Positions 9,966 to 24,300 of a stretch of DNA of 64,000 nt are shown here, in pieces. The translations under genes and the position numbers were made by a program. The notes beneath the pieces were generated by a model that was given only the letters and a program-made list of their open reading frames with translations, did no database searches and was not told the origin of the DNA. Each line of letters opens with the position of its first letter. The first letter of the stretch is position 1. The stretch is from Phoronis australis (Eukaryota; Phoronida; Phoronidae): NCBI GenBank assembly GCA_002633005.1, contig NMRA01000030.1:972304-1036303 (forward strand). The letters are read 5' to 3'.

Positions 9966-12512
9966 CTCTATAGTTCATACAATATACTTGGCTTACCAGA
10001 TCAGACACAATGCGTTAGTTGAGGAGCAATCATGAACGTCGACGAGCGCATCAAACTACAGCGCCATCTATTGCCTAATTCACTGTTCTTTTTCACAAGT
10101 TTGCGCACGCACAGTTTACCACATGAAATTACTTCAAGTCATTGCAAGTAGCATAGCTGCTTGTGATTCAATACGTCTACAACAAAATTTCCCTGATTGC
10201 TGCACTGCTCACATACTTTGTATGCACGTTCAATCACTATGTGGCTGCGAAGGAGACCTGGTCAGTTGGCACACGGTATGCATGAGTCGACTCCCCAAGA
10301 ACTGGCAACATGTTGTGAATGTCAAAGACATTTCGTAAATCTGCCCTGAAATAGGGTCAGCCAATAACGGGTTTGAATTGTGAAAGAATAATTTCTAAGA
10401 TGAGGGAAACACCTTGTGAAACCAAGGAATAGTCGATGGACATTGCTTTTTGACGCCCGTTAATGCAAGATAATGCTATGTTTTTTAGTTTCAATACCGC
10501 ATGTCGTTACAAGTGGAGATAACTCTGACTGGATATGTGTAAGATATTTCACGCTAGCGTTGCCTCATACCCAGCCTCCGTTAGCAATATTTCTTATGGT
10601 GGATGCGAGACACTGCAGCTGATAATGTTGGCATACGGAGTAAGTGAGGACATGTTGTTTTGCACGACTCATAGTTTCCCACGTCACGGTTGGATTTGTC
10701 CAAATTTTATTATGAAAAATTGGCGCCTAGTGTGTTGGCAGGGCATTTTCAGTTTGTTACTGCTTATGAAGGCAATTGACGTCATAGAAAGGCCGGGCAA
10801 AACAGTTATACCAACCGAATGTTTATAGCAATAAAAAAGTAAATTGTGTACAATTCCAAGTACATGTATTTATCGATAGGTCTAGCATTACGCTAACAGC
10901 AGTGCGCATCAATAGTCGACGAACATGGTTAAAAGTTTGTACAGTATTGGCTACAAAAACGCCAGCACTTAATATTGCGGTAACTCAAACCTCCAAAAAA
11001 GCGCCAACAAAAGTGACTCTTGCGACCGTTTTGCAGCTATATTAACATGCGCTTCGGCTTGACAACTGTAGGTGCACTTTTAGATTGTTTGTATGGTAAC
11101 ATAACTTACGCGTGTCACATGTAGCGGATGTTGTGAACATATTGCAAAAATGATCTTCTAATAGTCGGCATTTGGAAACTTTAAGTGCAGCGAATGTGCA
11201 ATTAAGTTATTTCTTGGCCATTTTCGGCCTCAAATCGCATTTGTTATTTGAATTTTAAAAACATCTGACTCAAAAACAGTTCTAACAAAAAACCTTGTGT
11301 TTGGAACTTTGGAATGTCCACTTCTTCCAGTTTAATGACCGAAAGCGTTCCATGTCAAAAAAGTTATCAACTTCAACTGGGTTTTTATTCAATGTTTTAA
11401 TTTTCCACGAAACTGAAGTTTTAAACATTCAAACCAACCTTAATCAAAATTTTGGAAGCGTCATTGTAAAACGTTTAGTCAGGAGCGTCGCACACAGGGA
11501 CAAGCAGGGGCGGTGTGGTACACATTAACTAGGGTGCCAAGTGGGAAAAATGTGCTTCTCGGCCCCCTCAAGAAAAAGCTGTACTGTATGACATTGTTTC
11601 TTATTTTTTTGAACGAACGGATTTTTAGTGCACCCTAAAAGCGCTACATGGGGCCCAACCTGTGTTTTGGCGCTTCCAAAAAGCACCTATGCATAACCTC
11701 CCCCTAAGCAGCCTTACTAGCCGAGAGGGTCTGGGCTCCCTCGCTCTCCCTTCCACACAGCCACTGCAAACAAATCTATTCCGGGAAAAGCATTTGCTTG
11801 AAAAGGATGTCAGGTTCACATTAAGCATTACAAAGTTGCCACCGTTTCAGAGAGCTCAGTTCTTCTTATGATATGAGCCTCTGAAGCCATTTTGATCCAC
11901 TGAACAAGGACAAATAACGCCATGCATTTTTAAACATAGCTACAATGTTGTAAGTGCCGTGGGCCCTCGTTATATGCGAGCACACCTATTGTTTTAGGTT
12001 ACTTGTTGCCCATAATAAATCTATTGTGGTAGTTCAGCATGTCCCTCTATACCACATGTCATTCCTACATGTATTTGAATGCTAAAGTAGCAATAGTGTA
12101 TCATTGTTTATTAAAGGGATATGTGGTATGAATTTAAACAATCATTGCTGCATTGGAAAAATACACTCAGCCCTTTGGCAAATAAGTCATCATAGACTAT
12201 GATCTATGAAGTTACTGATTACGTGAGAGTATATAAACACCTCTTGCGTTTGAAAAATTCTTCATGAACAGAAACAGAAAGCTCCCTGAACAAATTAATC
12301 ATTAAAAATTAAGCTTATCTACATTAGACCACGGGACCGTTATCCTGATGGCACTGGGCCGGAATGGCATTTGTTTGATTTGTAGTTAGTTTTTGCTAAT
12401 GTGAGACACTATTCCACAGCTGTTGTGCAACTCACGTAAAGCGTACAGGTCACGCTTTCAAAAATTTACTTTTGAAGGTTGACGAGGGTTACACTGCATA
12501 GTTTTGTTTTAG

Positions 12513-12686
12513 AAGACTGGACAGCAAAGTGGCTGTTAATATCTCTAAGACTGGACAGCAAAGTGGCTGTTAATATCTCTAAGACTGGACAGCAAAGTGG
12601 CTGTTAATATCTCTAAGACTGGACAGCAAAGCGGCTGTTAATATTTCTAAGACTGGACAGCAAAGTGGCTGTTAATATCTCTAAGA
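12513..12686. repeat. 34-bp minisatellite, five copies
   Basis: Five nearly identical 34-bp units (AAGACTGGACAGCAAAGTGG plus CTGTTAATATCTCT) followed by a partial sixth. It lies about 660 bp upstream of the first recognised spacer exon of the TSP1 gene. Confidence 0.95.
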
Positions 12687-13344
12687 CTCCAAAACCACTT
12701 TCTACTGTTTCACAAGCGTATATGATGGATGCCATTAACGGTTTCCTTCGAAAGTACGATTTATATCAAATGAAAAACAATTATTTAAAAAGGCATTTGT
12801 CCAGACTTCAGGAGTGATATAATTTGACTTCCCAGAGCACCCTTTCTCTAATCAAATCGCCCTGTCTCCTCAGTGTATGGTTTATGACCACCCAGAACTA
12901 CACATTGTCCAAGTGTGGTGCTGGACATATGGGGGGGGGGCATTGGTAGTGAGGCAGTAGCCTAACGCATGATGTAGGCGACATTTGGATGTCAGAGCTG
13001 CAAAAGTTACGTAATGTTGGGCGTAAAATGAGTTTGACTGGGAGAGCTCTCGCTCACCTGAGCTACCTGTACCTTCTGAGAGGGACATTTTTTCTGGTGA
13101 GGGGAAAATACTTCTCGTGTCCACCACTGATCCCCCGTCCCGTCGCCACCCTCATCGGCTCTGACTCAAGTAATAGAACACAAACTGAAATTTTATATAT
13201 TTCAAATCTTGACCCTGTTATGACGTGTTCAGCTCTACAGATGCCGGTCTGAAAACACTTCGTATAACAGATACTGCTTAAACCATTTTGACATTCTAAG
13301 GCAGTCTTGTTCAATATCGTTCTGACGTTGTACAATGCCCGCAG

Positions 13345-13509
13345 CTCAACATTTTGATGGAATCCATGGCTCTTCTGCAGCAAGCACTACGGTCTCCAGT
13401 CATAATGGCACTCGTCATGAAACTTATAACCACATAATCAATGTGTTAGCGGCACTTCACAACAGCAGTGGCTCCACCACCATACCCCAGAACAAGTCAA
13501 GCTCTATCG
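13345..13509 (+). CDS. Spacer exon M1
   Basis: A 165-nt phase 1-1 exon, acceptor CCCGCAG, donor GTAAGT. It encodes AQHFDGIHGSSAASTTVSS followed by an NGT-containing stretch and QNKSSSIG. It has no cysteine and three N-glycosylation sequons (NGT, NSS, NKS). This is the first recognised exon of the gene. Confidence 0.72.
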
Positions 13510-16500
13510 GTAAGTACAATATTTTTGTATCAGTTGTGTCGCTCTTACCTGTTGGTACTTCAAATCGAAATCTAAATTATTTTAGACATTTTTACGCATG
13601 AAGCCACGATAATTGTCTATTGTTCTATTCTCGAGAATTTTTAAAATGGTTTATCTGATGAGTCTGGTGTGAAAGTCCCTGTAGATTCCAACAGTCCTGC
13701 ATAGATAACGGTGAACCTCTTCGTTTAAAAGAGCCTGCTTAGGTTTCACGAAATTTTAAGTCTTGATCAATATTACCCATTGTATTGTTTCAGCAGCTCA
13801 ACATTTTGAAAAGCTATTTGGCTCTTCTACTGCAAGCACTACGGACTCCAATCCTAGTGTGCCAGCGACAGCTCACAACAACAATGGTTCCTTGGCATCT
13901 ACCACTACAAACCACAACAGGTCAAGTTTTAACGGTATGTAAAGTAGTTTGATGCTAGTAGTGTCGCAGCACCGACCGTTTACTTTTTAGGAAACAACTT
14001 GCTAATGACGTGAAAATGTACAACTGCGTTATGTAACACAAGAAAGTCGAAGAACCTGGAATTTTTTTGTAAATGTTCTCAAGAAGGCTTGGAATTTCAC
14101 ATGAAGTAATTTTTGGATAACATTTTACGAATCTTATTCCCTTAATCACCTTGAGAAGTTTGTTTGTGGTGCACATAAAATCTTGTAAATTGACTACTTT
14201 TTATATTAATTCCAAATTTCAAATATGAAAAAGGTCTTGGAAGAAAGAATCAATTATGTTTTAGTGATCTTGGTATTTCATCTGCTAGAGAAGGTTAACT
14301 GAAAATAAGGAAAAGCAATCTTGCCTCCTCACCCAACTTCTCTTGAATTAGAGTGGTCCAGGTTTTCAAAACTGGATTTTTCAACGGAAACTATTATATT
14401 TGTTCATCAGTGTATCCAAACATACAAATTACCTACATGTCCAAAAATGTAATTTGACATTTCAACCTTTACCTCATATTCTCATGCAGTGACTATTACA
14501 ACTGTTGGAAGTGTTACAGTGTAAACGTTGCAACGCTGGTTAGCAGGCGCTTTGCTAAAAAGGAAATACACCGCGAAGAGAATGAGCATACGTGAGGTTT
14601 CAAGTCAGACCAAACCTAGAATAAATATAAATAGGCCTTGTTCTTGTGCTGTTTAACTCGTTGAACATTGCGAAAGTATGGCGGTGACTCCGATCAACGC
14701 TAATTGTCAGCTGAAGCTTTCTCTTGGGAAAACTGTTAGGTTATTGATGTGGTCATTCTCGTTTTAAAGGTGAACGTCAATAAACGAAAGAAAAAAAATC
14801 CTGTCAGTAGCAAAGAAATTAAAGCAAACAATTAAACAGTGGTGTGGCTTAGAACCTTACGCACTCTGACACAGGAAAATATTCCATGTGCAATGTATTG
14901 TGTCAAAACGTTAGGTATAAGAACTCCGTGGACGTAAGGTGTGGTGAAACAAGAATATCTATATTTCTGCCTTCATGGTAAGGCACTTTAAGTTATAAAG
15001 TAGATTTTATTTCAAAATTGTGGTATTGGACTGTTCCTGCAGCGCAACATTTTAGTGGGCACAATGGCCCTTCTGTAGCAAATCGCACGGACTCCATTCA
15101 CAATGGAACTCGTCGTGAAACTTACAACCACACAAGCAATGTGTTAACGGCAGTTCACAACAATAGCGGCTCCACCACCATACATCAGAACAAGTCAAGC
15201 TCTATTGGTGAGTGCAGTATCTCTGTGCCACATTTTCTGCAAGACATCGGGCCTATCCATTTACGTTTAAATGTTTTGAGCGTCAGCAAATTTGATCATC
15301 GAGACCCAGGAATTTACTGTTAGAGGGCCATGGGTTGTCGCTGCACTCCTGTCATTGTGTGTCCATGTCACGGTCAAGGGGTAACTTTAGATTTCCTGTG
15401 TGGATATTCGAAAAGTCCTCGCATTTCAACTGTTACATTTGACGTCAGCTGATGAAGTATGTTACATTTCAAGTTTTTGTCGTACCAGGCAGTCAAATCT
15501 CAAAAGTTATGTGGTAGTCGTACATTAAGTCCCGTAGCAAAACTTTTACGTTCGCCAATAAACATGTATATTGACCATGTTTTGCGTTTGTCAAACAAAA
15601 GCTTCTAACCTCGAGAAGCAGTTAATGTGAAGTTATGAATACATTGCCTTATCTGAAATCCGAACTGTGTCGAAAGCAAAAGGAAACAAAATGGAATAGT
15701 TTTCCATCTGCAATTAATAAAATTAGCCCCCTGTTCTTTGCTAAAAGTCGCTCCCCAATCAAGGTTTCTATATATATATAGAATATATCTATATCTATAT
15801 CTATATCTATATCTATATCTGTATCTGTACATGTATTTGTATTTATATATGGACACGAGGAATTCACGCAAGAATTAAATTAACATACATCAGTTTAGGG
15901 AGTACACCGAACTGAGGGGACATGGCAGTAGAAGAATATCAATACACGTGGGAGCATCGTCTGAGAACAAGTTAGATGACAGAATAAAGATGCTGGGAGT
16001 TTAAGGACGGACGTTTTTCCGATACAGATATTCTAAAATTTGAGGATGTTCTTTTAGGATAGTCAAACCATTGACAACTATCATTTCCTGTCTAATTTAA
16101 AGCTCAGACTGAATATATCTTGGATTTTTTGGGTTTACTTTAACTGTGTTCGCCAAGTGATCAATTTACAATTCAACCACAGATAAAGGTGCATAACCTC
16201 CTTTCGATATGGAGTAGCTTCAATAAATATGGTGTCATGCATTATATATCGTAAAGGCGTCGCTTCTGGATCGAGCACTTTAGCTGTCGTGTCAGTCTCT
16301 ACAGTATTTCAACTGTTTACGAACATAACAGAAGTGGAAGAGAGCTGGCCTTTCGAAGGTTTTGATTTGTCTCTGTTTTAGAAAAAGACTCATTGGGTGA
16401 CAAACGTCAATTGGGTACCTGGACAAAGTGGTCTGATTGGTCAAAATGTGAGAAAGACGACCTCTATCGAATTAAGAAGAGAGACTGCAGAGACTTGAGA

Positions 16501-18288
16501 ACCGGAAAGCTGGCAGATGACTGCATAGGAAACAATATGACAATTCAACTCTGCAACTCAACCAAAAACAAAAGTGAGCAGAATCTTCTCAATTTGGAAA
16601 AGCTTCACGAAAACATTGTCTAATTCATTTTTCTTTCCTAGGCGTCATATCAGGGCCAATGAGATGCTTTACCCAATTTGAGAGCGACTGTTTCTTCACT
16701 CATTCAGCTTTAGATAAAAACAAGAGTTGTGAGAATCGAGAGCCGGATTCATAGGGTTTGCGTTGTCATTGAAGTGGACTTGTTATTTTAGAATTAATGA
16801 ATCAAGCACCATTTTTGTCCAGTTTTGGGTAGTTGGACACAGTGGTCTCCGTGGTCAAAATGTGGGAGTTACGACCTCTATCGGATGAAGAAGAGATACT
16901 GCAGAGACCTGAGAACCGGGAACCTGACAAATTTCTGCAATACCGGAAGCAATCTTGCATTTCAGCCTTGCACCTCAACCACCAATGATGGTAATTAATA
17001 TCGTCTCAGCATGCCGTAGATTCACGAAAACATAACCCTCTCTATTTCTTTTCCTTATTATGGCCGCTTTATTATTCTTGTGCTCTTTAAATCGTTGATT
17101 GCTGCGAAAGTATAGCATTCACTCCGATCAGCGCCATTTTTCAGCTGAAGCATTCTCTTGGAAACACTCTGATATTATTCAAGAGGTCATCCTCCCTTTA
17201 AGTGTGACAATTATCAAATAAATAACAGTTTGTGTCAGTAAGATAGGGACAGTAATTAAACAGTTGTAAAGGCTCGATAAACGTCCACCTCTTGCATGAA
17301 TGGCTTAGAACATGCAGTGATGCAAATGGAAATTATGCCATGCGCAATGCAATGTGCCATACCATCATGATCTATACCAACACCGTGTGACGTCAGCTGT
17401 GCTTAAAGAAGGACATCTACATTTTTGCCCTCTTGTCCAGCCACTTGAAGTTCTAAGGCAGTTTTTATTTCAACGTTTTCCTACTTTGCTATTCATGCAG
17501 CTCAACATTTTGATGGGGGCCACGGCTCTTCTGCAGAGAACACTACAGACTCCAGTCATAATGACACTATTCGTGAAACTTATAACCATACAAGCAATGT
17601 GTTAACAGCACTTCACAACAGCAGAGGCTTCACCACCATATACCAGAACAAGTCAAACCCTATTGGTAGGTAAAGTATTTTTGCGCCCTTTATGCTGGAA
17701 GACATCGGGTTTGTCCGTTGATTTTTAAATTAATGTGAGCCTAGACAGACAGGTGAATCAGCAAGATTACTTTTCGAGAAACGGGGTTTTGCGATAAAGC
17801 TAGGGTTGTAGCTCCTTACCTATCGGTATTTCCCTATGTCAGGGGGAACTCTATTGCTTGAATCGGTAGATTTTTAAGCGTGCATTGATATTCTAAAATT
17901 CCCTGCATATCAACATGTGAATTTATTTTGGAAAAAACTAGCGTTTTGTTTTCCTAATAAGACTTTCTTTACTGAGATGTGACGTTGTATGCTGGCTACA
18001 TAAACAATCGCAATCTCAGAAAATGAAGATTCACAAAGTCATATTCATTAACAGACTGAACGATGAATACTGAAAAATATATTGCGGATGTCTTCAGCGT
18101 TCCAGGCATCTTGATATCTGTTAGAAACAATACAAATATCAGCGAATATTTTTAAAATTTAAACTTAAGTATGCTACTCCTTGTAGTTGATTTCACAACA
18201 TTTAAATTTTGAAACTTAGTTTTTGTCAAACTTTGTGCTGTTCAAGCAATAGTTGTTACCAATTTGAATGAAAATTTATGGCATATAT

Positions 18289-18320
<32 letters not shown>

Positions 18321-21300
18321 GTGCGTGTGTGCGTGTGCGTGTGTGCGTGTGTGCGTGTGCGTGTGTGCGTGTGGGTGTGTGCGCGCGCACGTGTGTGTTT
18401 GTGTATCTCCATTTTTTAATTTCTGCACGCATTTGTTTGTTTGCCGTTGAAAACAAATGCCACACGATGTTATCAATCATTCCGAAAGCTGTTACATTTG
18501 ACGTCAACTGATGAAGTGTGTTCCATTTAGGAACATCCATGTTGCCTTTTCAGTATTCTGAATTTTGCGTGGATTTGCATGAAATTTTATTACCACAACC
18601 AGTCAATAAATTCTGGAAATACATTTAAATTGACATAGCAAGAACCATTTAACTTCAATTTTAGACCTATACAAAGGTTTCATTCAGAAATGTTTTGGTT
18701 ACTTTTTGAAGTCCATATCTATGAGTATATTCTCATCATTCACAGTTCAATAACTGATGCTCCCTTGTACCAATGTTCTCAGGATGGTTACCGTTATTTT
18801 CCAATCCCTATGCTCCTATATGTTTATGTTTCCCAGTCTCGATATTCCCCCGGTTCAAAAAGCCTGAACCTGATATTGCATCTTTCCGATGCCTGCCCGG
18901 CCCGGTGATTACTGCCTCTATTGTAATTTGTGTGCAATTCAAATTTTCTTTGTGCCAGATAATCAGACTTCATAAATTATTCGTTAGTCGTATGTTAAAT
19001 ACCGTAGCATAACTTTTACATTCGACGATGAAGATGTATTCTGTTCATATTTTGCTTAAGTTTTATTAAATAAAGCATGTAACCAAAAGAAGCAATTGAT
19101 GTATCTCGAATAACCAAGAATGACCCTTATTCCAGATTTGAAAACCAACTTCAATGATTGTGGCTGCCTTCTCAATCACATGTAAACTAGTTATGATCCC
19201 TTTGCCTTATCTAAAATCCGAACGGTTTCAAAGCCAATACAAGATGGAATTGCCTCCCACCTGCGATTAGTAATAGTAGCACAGGTACTGCGGCCATTAA
19301 GGGGCCACGACCCCTGTTTTTTGCCGAAAAGAGGCCCCTCCGATCAAAACACATTTCAAGTTGGCGTTCTCCCTGTTCAATAGAAATTACCATTCTTTTC
19401 ACTTTACCTTCTGGAAGTTGTTGCCTTAGTATCCGTATATGTGGACACCAAGAATTCACACAAAAATTGGATTCGCACAAAAAGGATTGCCAAGTATTGG
19501 AAACATCAAATATCAGTTTTGGAGTACACTGAACCGAGATGACATGGCCTTAGAAGAATATCAAGACGGGTGTCATCAGGGTTGGGCACATCGTCTAAGA
19601 AGAAGTTGGATGGGGGATAAAGACTAGGCTGGGGGTTCAAGGACGGACACATTTCCATAGATTGTTGAAAATACAATTAATTTGTAGACTCTACATTTCC
19701 AGCAAAACAAAGCCAAACCAAATTTGTAATGAAATAAAGAAGTCAAACATCCCAAATTTGAGCATGTTCTTTTTGGATGATCTAACCCTTAAAAATTCAC
19801 TTTTCTGTGTAATTTAAAAACACCGATTGATTTCTCTTGAAATTTTTGGGTTTACTTAAACTGCGTTAAATTAAGGATGCTTACAAGTTACCAAATGACA
19901 TCAATTTGCAATTCAACTACATATGACAGTGCAAAATCTCCTTTCGATATGGCGTAGATCCACCAAATATGGCCTCATGCATTTATGTATCTTAAAGGCG
20001 TCACTTCTGGATTTAGCACTGTAGTTCTCATGCAAGACTCTCCGGTATGTGAATTGTTCACGAACGTTAAAGATGTGGAAGAAAGCTGGGCTTTCGGAGG
20101 TTTTGATTTGTCTCTGTTTTAGAAAAAGAGTCGTTTGGTGACGAACATCAATTGGGTACCTGGACAAAGTGGTCTGGTTGGTCAAAATGTGAGAAAGGCG
20201 ACCTCTATCGAATTAAGAAGAGAGACTGCAGAGACTTGAGAACCGGAAAGCTGGCAGATGACTGCATAGGAAACAATATGACAATTCAACTCTGCAACTC
20301 AACCAAAAACAAAAGTGAGCAGAATCTTCTCAATTTCCAAAAGCTTCATGTCAGGCTAATGAGATGCAATTCCCAAATTTAAGCGACTGCTACTTCAAGA
20401 TCAATCGGCCAGGTTTAGATTAAGAACGAGATTTACGAGAATAGAGAGCCGGATAACCATACGGTTTGCCTTGTCATTTAAGTGGAATTGCTATTTTAGA
20501 ATTAATGAATGAAGCACCATTTATGTCCACTTTTGAATAGCTGGACACAGTAGTCTTCGTGGTCAAAATATTTGAGGGACGACCTCTGTCGGATGAAGGA
20601 GAGATACTGCAGAGACATGAAAACCGGGAACCTCAGAAATTTTTACATTGCCGGAAGAAATCTTTTGTTTTAGCCTTCCACCTCAACCACCATTGAGGGT
20701 AATTAACGTCGTGTCAGCATGCCGTAGAATCCCGATGACATGATCCTCTGTATTTCACTTTCATAAAAAGATCGCTTAATTTTTCGTCTGATGTTTAATT
20801 TGTTGGACCGTGCGAATGTATAGCGTTGATTCCCATCAGGGTTATTTTTGAGCTGAAGTTTACTCTTGGAAAGACTGTGATGTTGTTTATGAGGTCGTCC
20901 TCGCTTTAAATGTCACAATTATTAAATAAATAATATTTTATTTCAATAACAAATTGACAGCAATTAAACATTTGCAAAGGTTCGATAAACATCCGCTTCT
21001 TGCATGTATGGCTTAAAACATGACGTGGCCTGCTAAAGGAAGCTATTTCATGTGCAATGACCGTGCCATACCATTATGAGGTATACCAGCATCGTGGTAC
21101 ATCAGCTCTGGTTAGATATGATCAACATTTTTGCCCTCTTGTCCAACCACTTGAAGTTCTAAGGCAGTTTTTATTTCAGTGTTGTCCTATTTCACTATGA
21201 TTACAGCTGAAAATTTTGAAGGGGCCCATGGCTCTTCTACAGAGAACACTACTGACTCCAGTCATAATGACACTATTCGTGAAACTTATAACCATACAAC

Positions 21301-24300
21301 CAATGTGTTGACGTCTCTTCACAACAACAGTGGCTTCACCACCATACAGCAGAACAAGTCAAGTTCTATCGGTGGGTAAAGCATTTTTGTGTCCTTTATA
21401 CTGGAAGACAACGGGTCTGTTCTTTTTTATATTGATAAGAGCATCCACTGACAGGTCTATCAGCAAGATTGCTCTTCCAGAACTGAGATGTTGCTATAAT
21501 AAGGTCGGGATGGTTGCTCCAATCCTATTAGCATGTCACCATGTCAGGGGAAATATAATTTCCCCTGTCCGTAGATTTTTAAACGTTTATTGATATTCTG
21601 ATATTTCCTGCATATTAAATTGTGTTTTCATTTTCTTTTCCTAATAAGATTCTTTACAGAGAGGTGACGCTGTATGCTGCGGCTAATTAAACAATCACAA
21701 TCTAAAAACATTGAGAAGATTCACGTCATTTTCATTAACATGCGGAACGATGAACAAATAAGATTATGCTGGAGACGTCTTCTGCTTTCCAGGACTCTTG
21801 ATATCTATTACAAACATTGCAAGCATTAGCGAATAGTTTTAACACTTAAATCTGAATATGCTACTGCTTGGAGTTGAACTCACAAAAGTGAATTAGTGTT
21901 ACTTCGTTTGAGTCAAACTTTGTGCTGTTCTAGCAACAGCCACAATCATATGTTAATCCAGTACGCCAGCTGGTATATTTGACGTCAACTGATGAAGTTT
22001 CTTCCATTCTGGAACATCCAGATTGACTTTTTTAGTATTCCTAAGTTTGCGTGGATTTGATCAAATGTTATTACCACAACAAGGCAATAACTTCTGAAAA
22101 CACATTTAAATTGAAATAACAAGTATCATTTAACTTCACTTTTAGAAGGAATGAAAGGTTTCATTCACGAAGGTTTTTTGCTCTTTGAAGTCCATATCTA
22201 GAAATGTATTCTCATCATTCATAGTTCGACAACTTATGCTCCCATGTACCAATGTTCTCAGGACGGCTACCGTTATTTTACAATCCCTATGCTCCTCTAT
22301 GTTTATGTTTATGTTCTCCCGTCTCGATAATCCCCCCTTTCAAAAAGCCTGAACCTGATATTGAAACTTTCGGATGCCTCCCCGGCCCGGAGCTTACTGC
22401 TTCTTTTGTAATTTGCAGGCCATTCCAAATTTTCTTTGTGCCAGATTATAAGACTTCATAAGTTATTCGTTAGTTGTGCGTTAAATACCGAAGCGTAACT
22501 TTTACATTCATCGTTTAAGATGTATTCTGGTCATTTTTTTGCTTGGGTTTTATTAAATAAAACATATAACCAAAAAGCAATTGGTGTACCTCGAATAATC
22601 AAGAATGACTCTTATTCGAAATTTAGAAACAACCTTCTGTGTAGCTGCCGTCTCAATCACATGTAAACTAGCTGTGAACCCTTTGCCTTATCTAAAATCC
22701 GAATTGTTTCAAAGCCAAAACGAGATGGAATTGACTTCCACCTGCGATTAACAGTAGTAGCTCATCTACTGCGGTTATTAAGGGGCCACTACCCCTGTTC
22801 TTTGCTGAAAAGAGGCCCCTCCGATCAAAACACATTTCAAGTTGGTGTTCTCCCTGTTCATGAAAAAGTTGGCATTCTTTTCACTTCACCTCCTGGAAAT
22901 TATCGTCGTTATGCCTTTATGTGGACACCAAGAACTCCCACAAGAATTGGATTCGAACAAAAAAGGATTGCCACGCTGTTGGAAACATCAAACATCAGTT
23001 TTGGGGTACCCTGAAACGAGGTGACATGGCAATAGAAGAATATCTAGACGGGTGTCGTCAGGAATGAGAACATCGTCTGAGAAGAAGTTGGAGGGGAGGA
23101 TAAAGAGGCTGGGGGTTTAAGGACTGACACTTTTCCAGTGATTGTTGAAAATACAATTAATTTGGAAAAGATGCATGTTCTAATAAAACAAAGCCAAATC
23201 AAAATTGTAATGAAATAATGAAGTCAATCCTTTTAACTTTTAGGATGTTTTCTTTGGATGATCTAAGCCTTGAAAATCCCTTTTTTTGTCTAAATTTAAA
23301 ACACCGATTGACTTTTTTTGAAATTTTTGATTTTACTTTAACTGGGTTGAGTTAAAGATGCCCAAAGTGACCAGGTGACATCAATTTTGCAATTCAACCA
23401 CAGATGACGGTGCATAACCTCCTTTCGATTTGGCGCAGCTCCCCCAAACATAGTCTCGTGCATTTATGTATCTTAAAGGCGTCGGTTCTGGATTTAGCAC
23501 TTTAGTTCTTGTGTCAGGCTCTCCAGTATGTCAACCGTTCACGAACGCAGAAGATGCGAAAAAGAGCGGGCCTTTCGAACGTTTTGATTTGTCTCTGTTT
23601 TAGAAAAAGAGTCGTTTGGTGACGAACATCAATTGGGTACCTGGACAAAGTGGTCTGGTTGGTCAAAATGTGAGAAAGACGACCTCTATCGAATTAAGAA
23701 GCGAGACTGCAGAGATTTGAGAACCGGAAAGCTGGCAGATGACTGCATAGGAAACAATATGACAATTCAACTCTGCAACTCAACCAAAAACAAAAGTGAG
23801 CAGAATCTTCTCAATTTGCAAAAGCTTCACGATAATATTGTCTATTGCTAGTTTCTTTCCTAGGCGTCATGTCATGCTAATGATATGCATTTCCTAAACT
23901 TAAGCAAACTGCTACTTCAAGATCAATCGGTCAGCTTTAGATAATAGCGAGAGTTAGGAGAATCGAGAGCCGGATTATCATACGGTTTGGCATTTAAGTG
24001 GAATTGCTATTTTAGAATTAATGAATGAAGCACCATTTATGTCCACTTTTGAGTAGCTGGACACAGTAGTGTTCATGGTCAAAATATCTGAGGGACGACC
24101 TCTGTCGGATGAAGAAGAGATACTGCAGAGACATGAGAACCGGGAACCTCAGAAATTTTTGCATTGCCGGAAGAAATCTTTCATTTTAGCCTTCCACGTC
24201 AACCACCATTGTGGGTAATTAACGTCGTGTCAGCATGCCGTAGATTCACGATAACATGATCCTCTGTATTTCTCTTTCTTAATGAGATCGCTCTACTTTT

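Larger units (their letters stand above)
6939..13344. other. Stretch without a recognised gene
   Basis: About 6.4 kb between the SETD3-like 5' end and the first recognised exon of the TSP1 gene. Short open frames (for example 10123-10338 and 10535-10828 on the plus strand, 8446-8694 on the minus) lack domains and credible splice partners. The first exon and promoter of the TSP1 gene may be hidden here, but no phase-1 signal-peptide exon could be supported. Repeats inside are listed separately. Confidence 0.5.

Noticed and set aside
10123-10828. Two small plus frames (71 and 97 codons) beginning MKLLQVIASS and MCKIFHAS
   Set aside because: No domain, no splice partners in phase 1, no conservation evidence; lengths are expected by chance.
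13029-13092. MSLTGRALAHLSYLYLL followed by a GTGAGG donor, as a possible signal-peptide first exon of the TSP1 gene
   Set aside because: It ends in phase 0 while all downstream exons need phase 1, and the hydrophobic core is weak and contains a charged residue.
18256-18540. Overlapping frames with HTHTRTH or VCVCVCA runs on both strands
   Set aside because: Pure translation of the GT/ACAT microsatellite.
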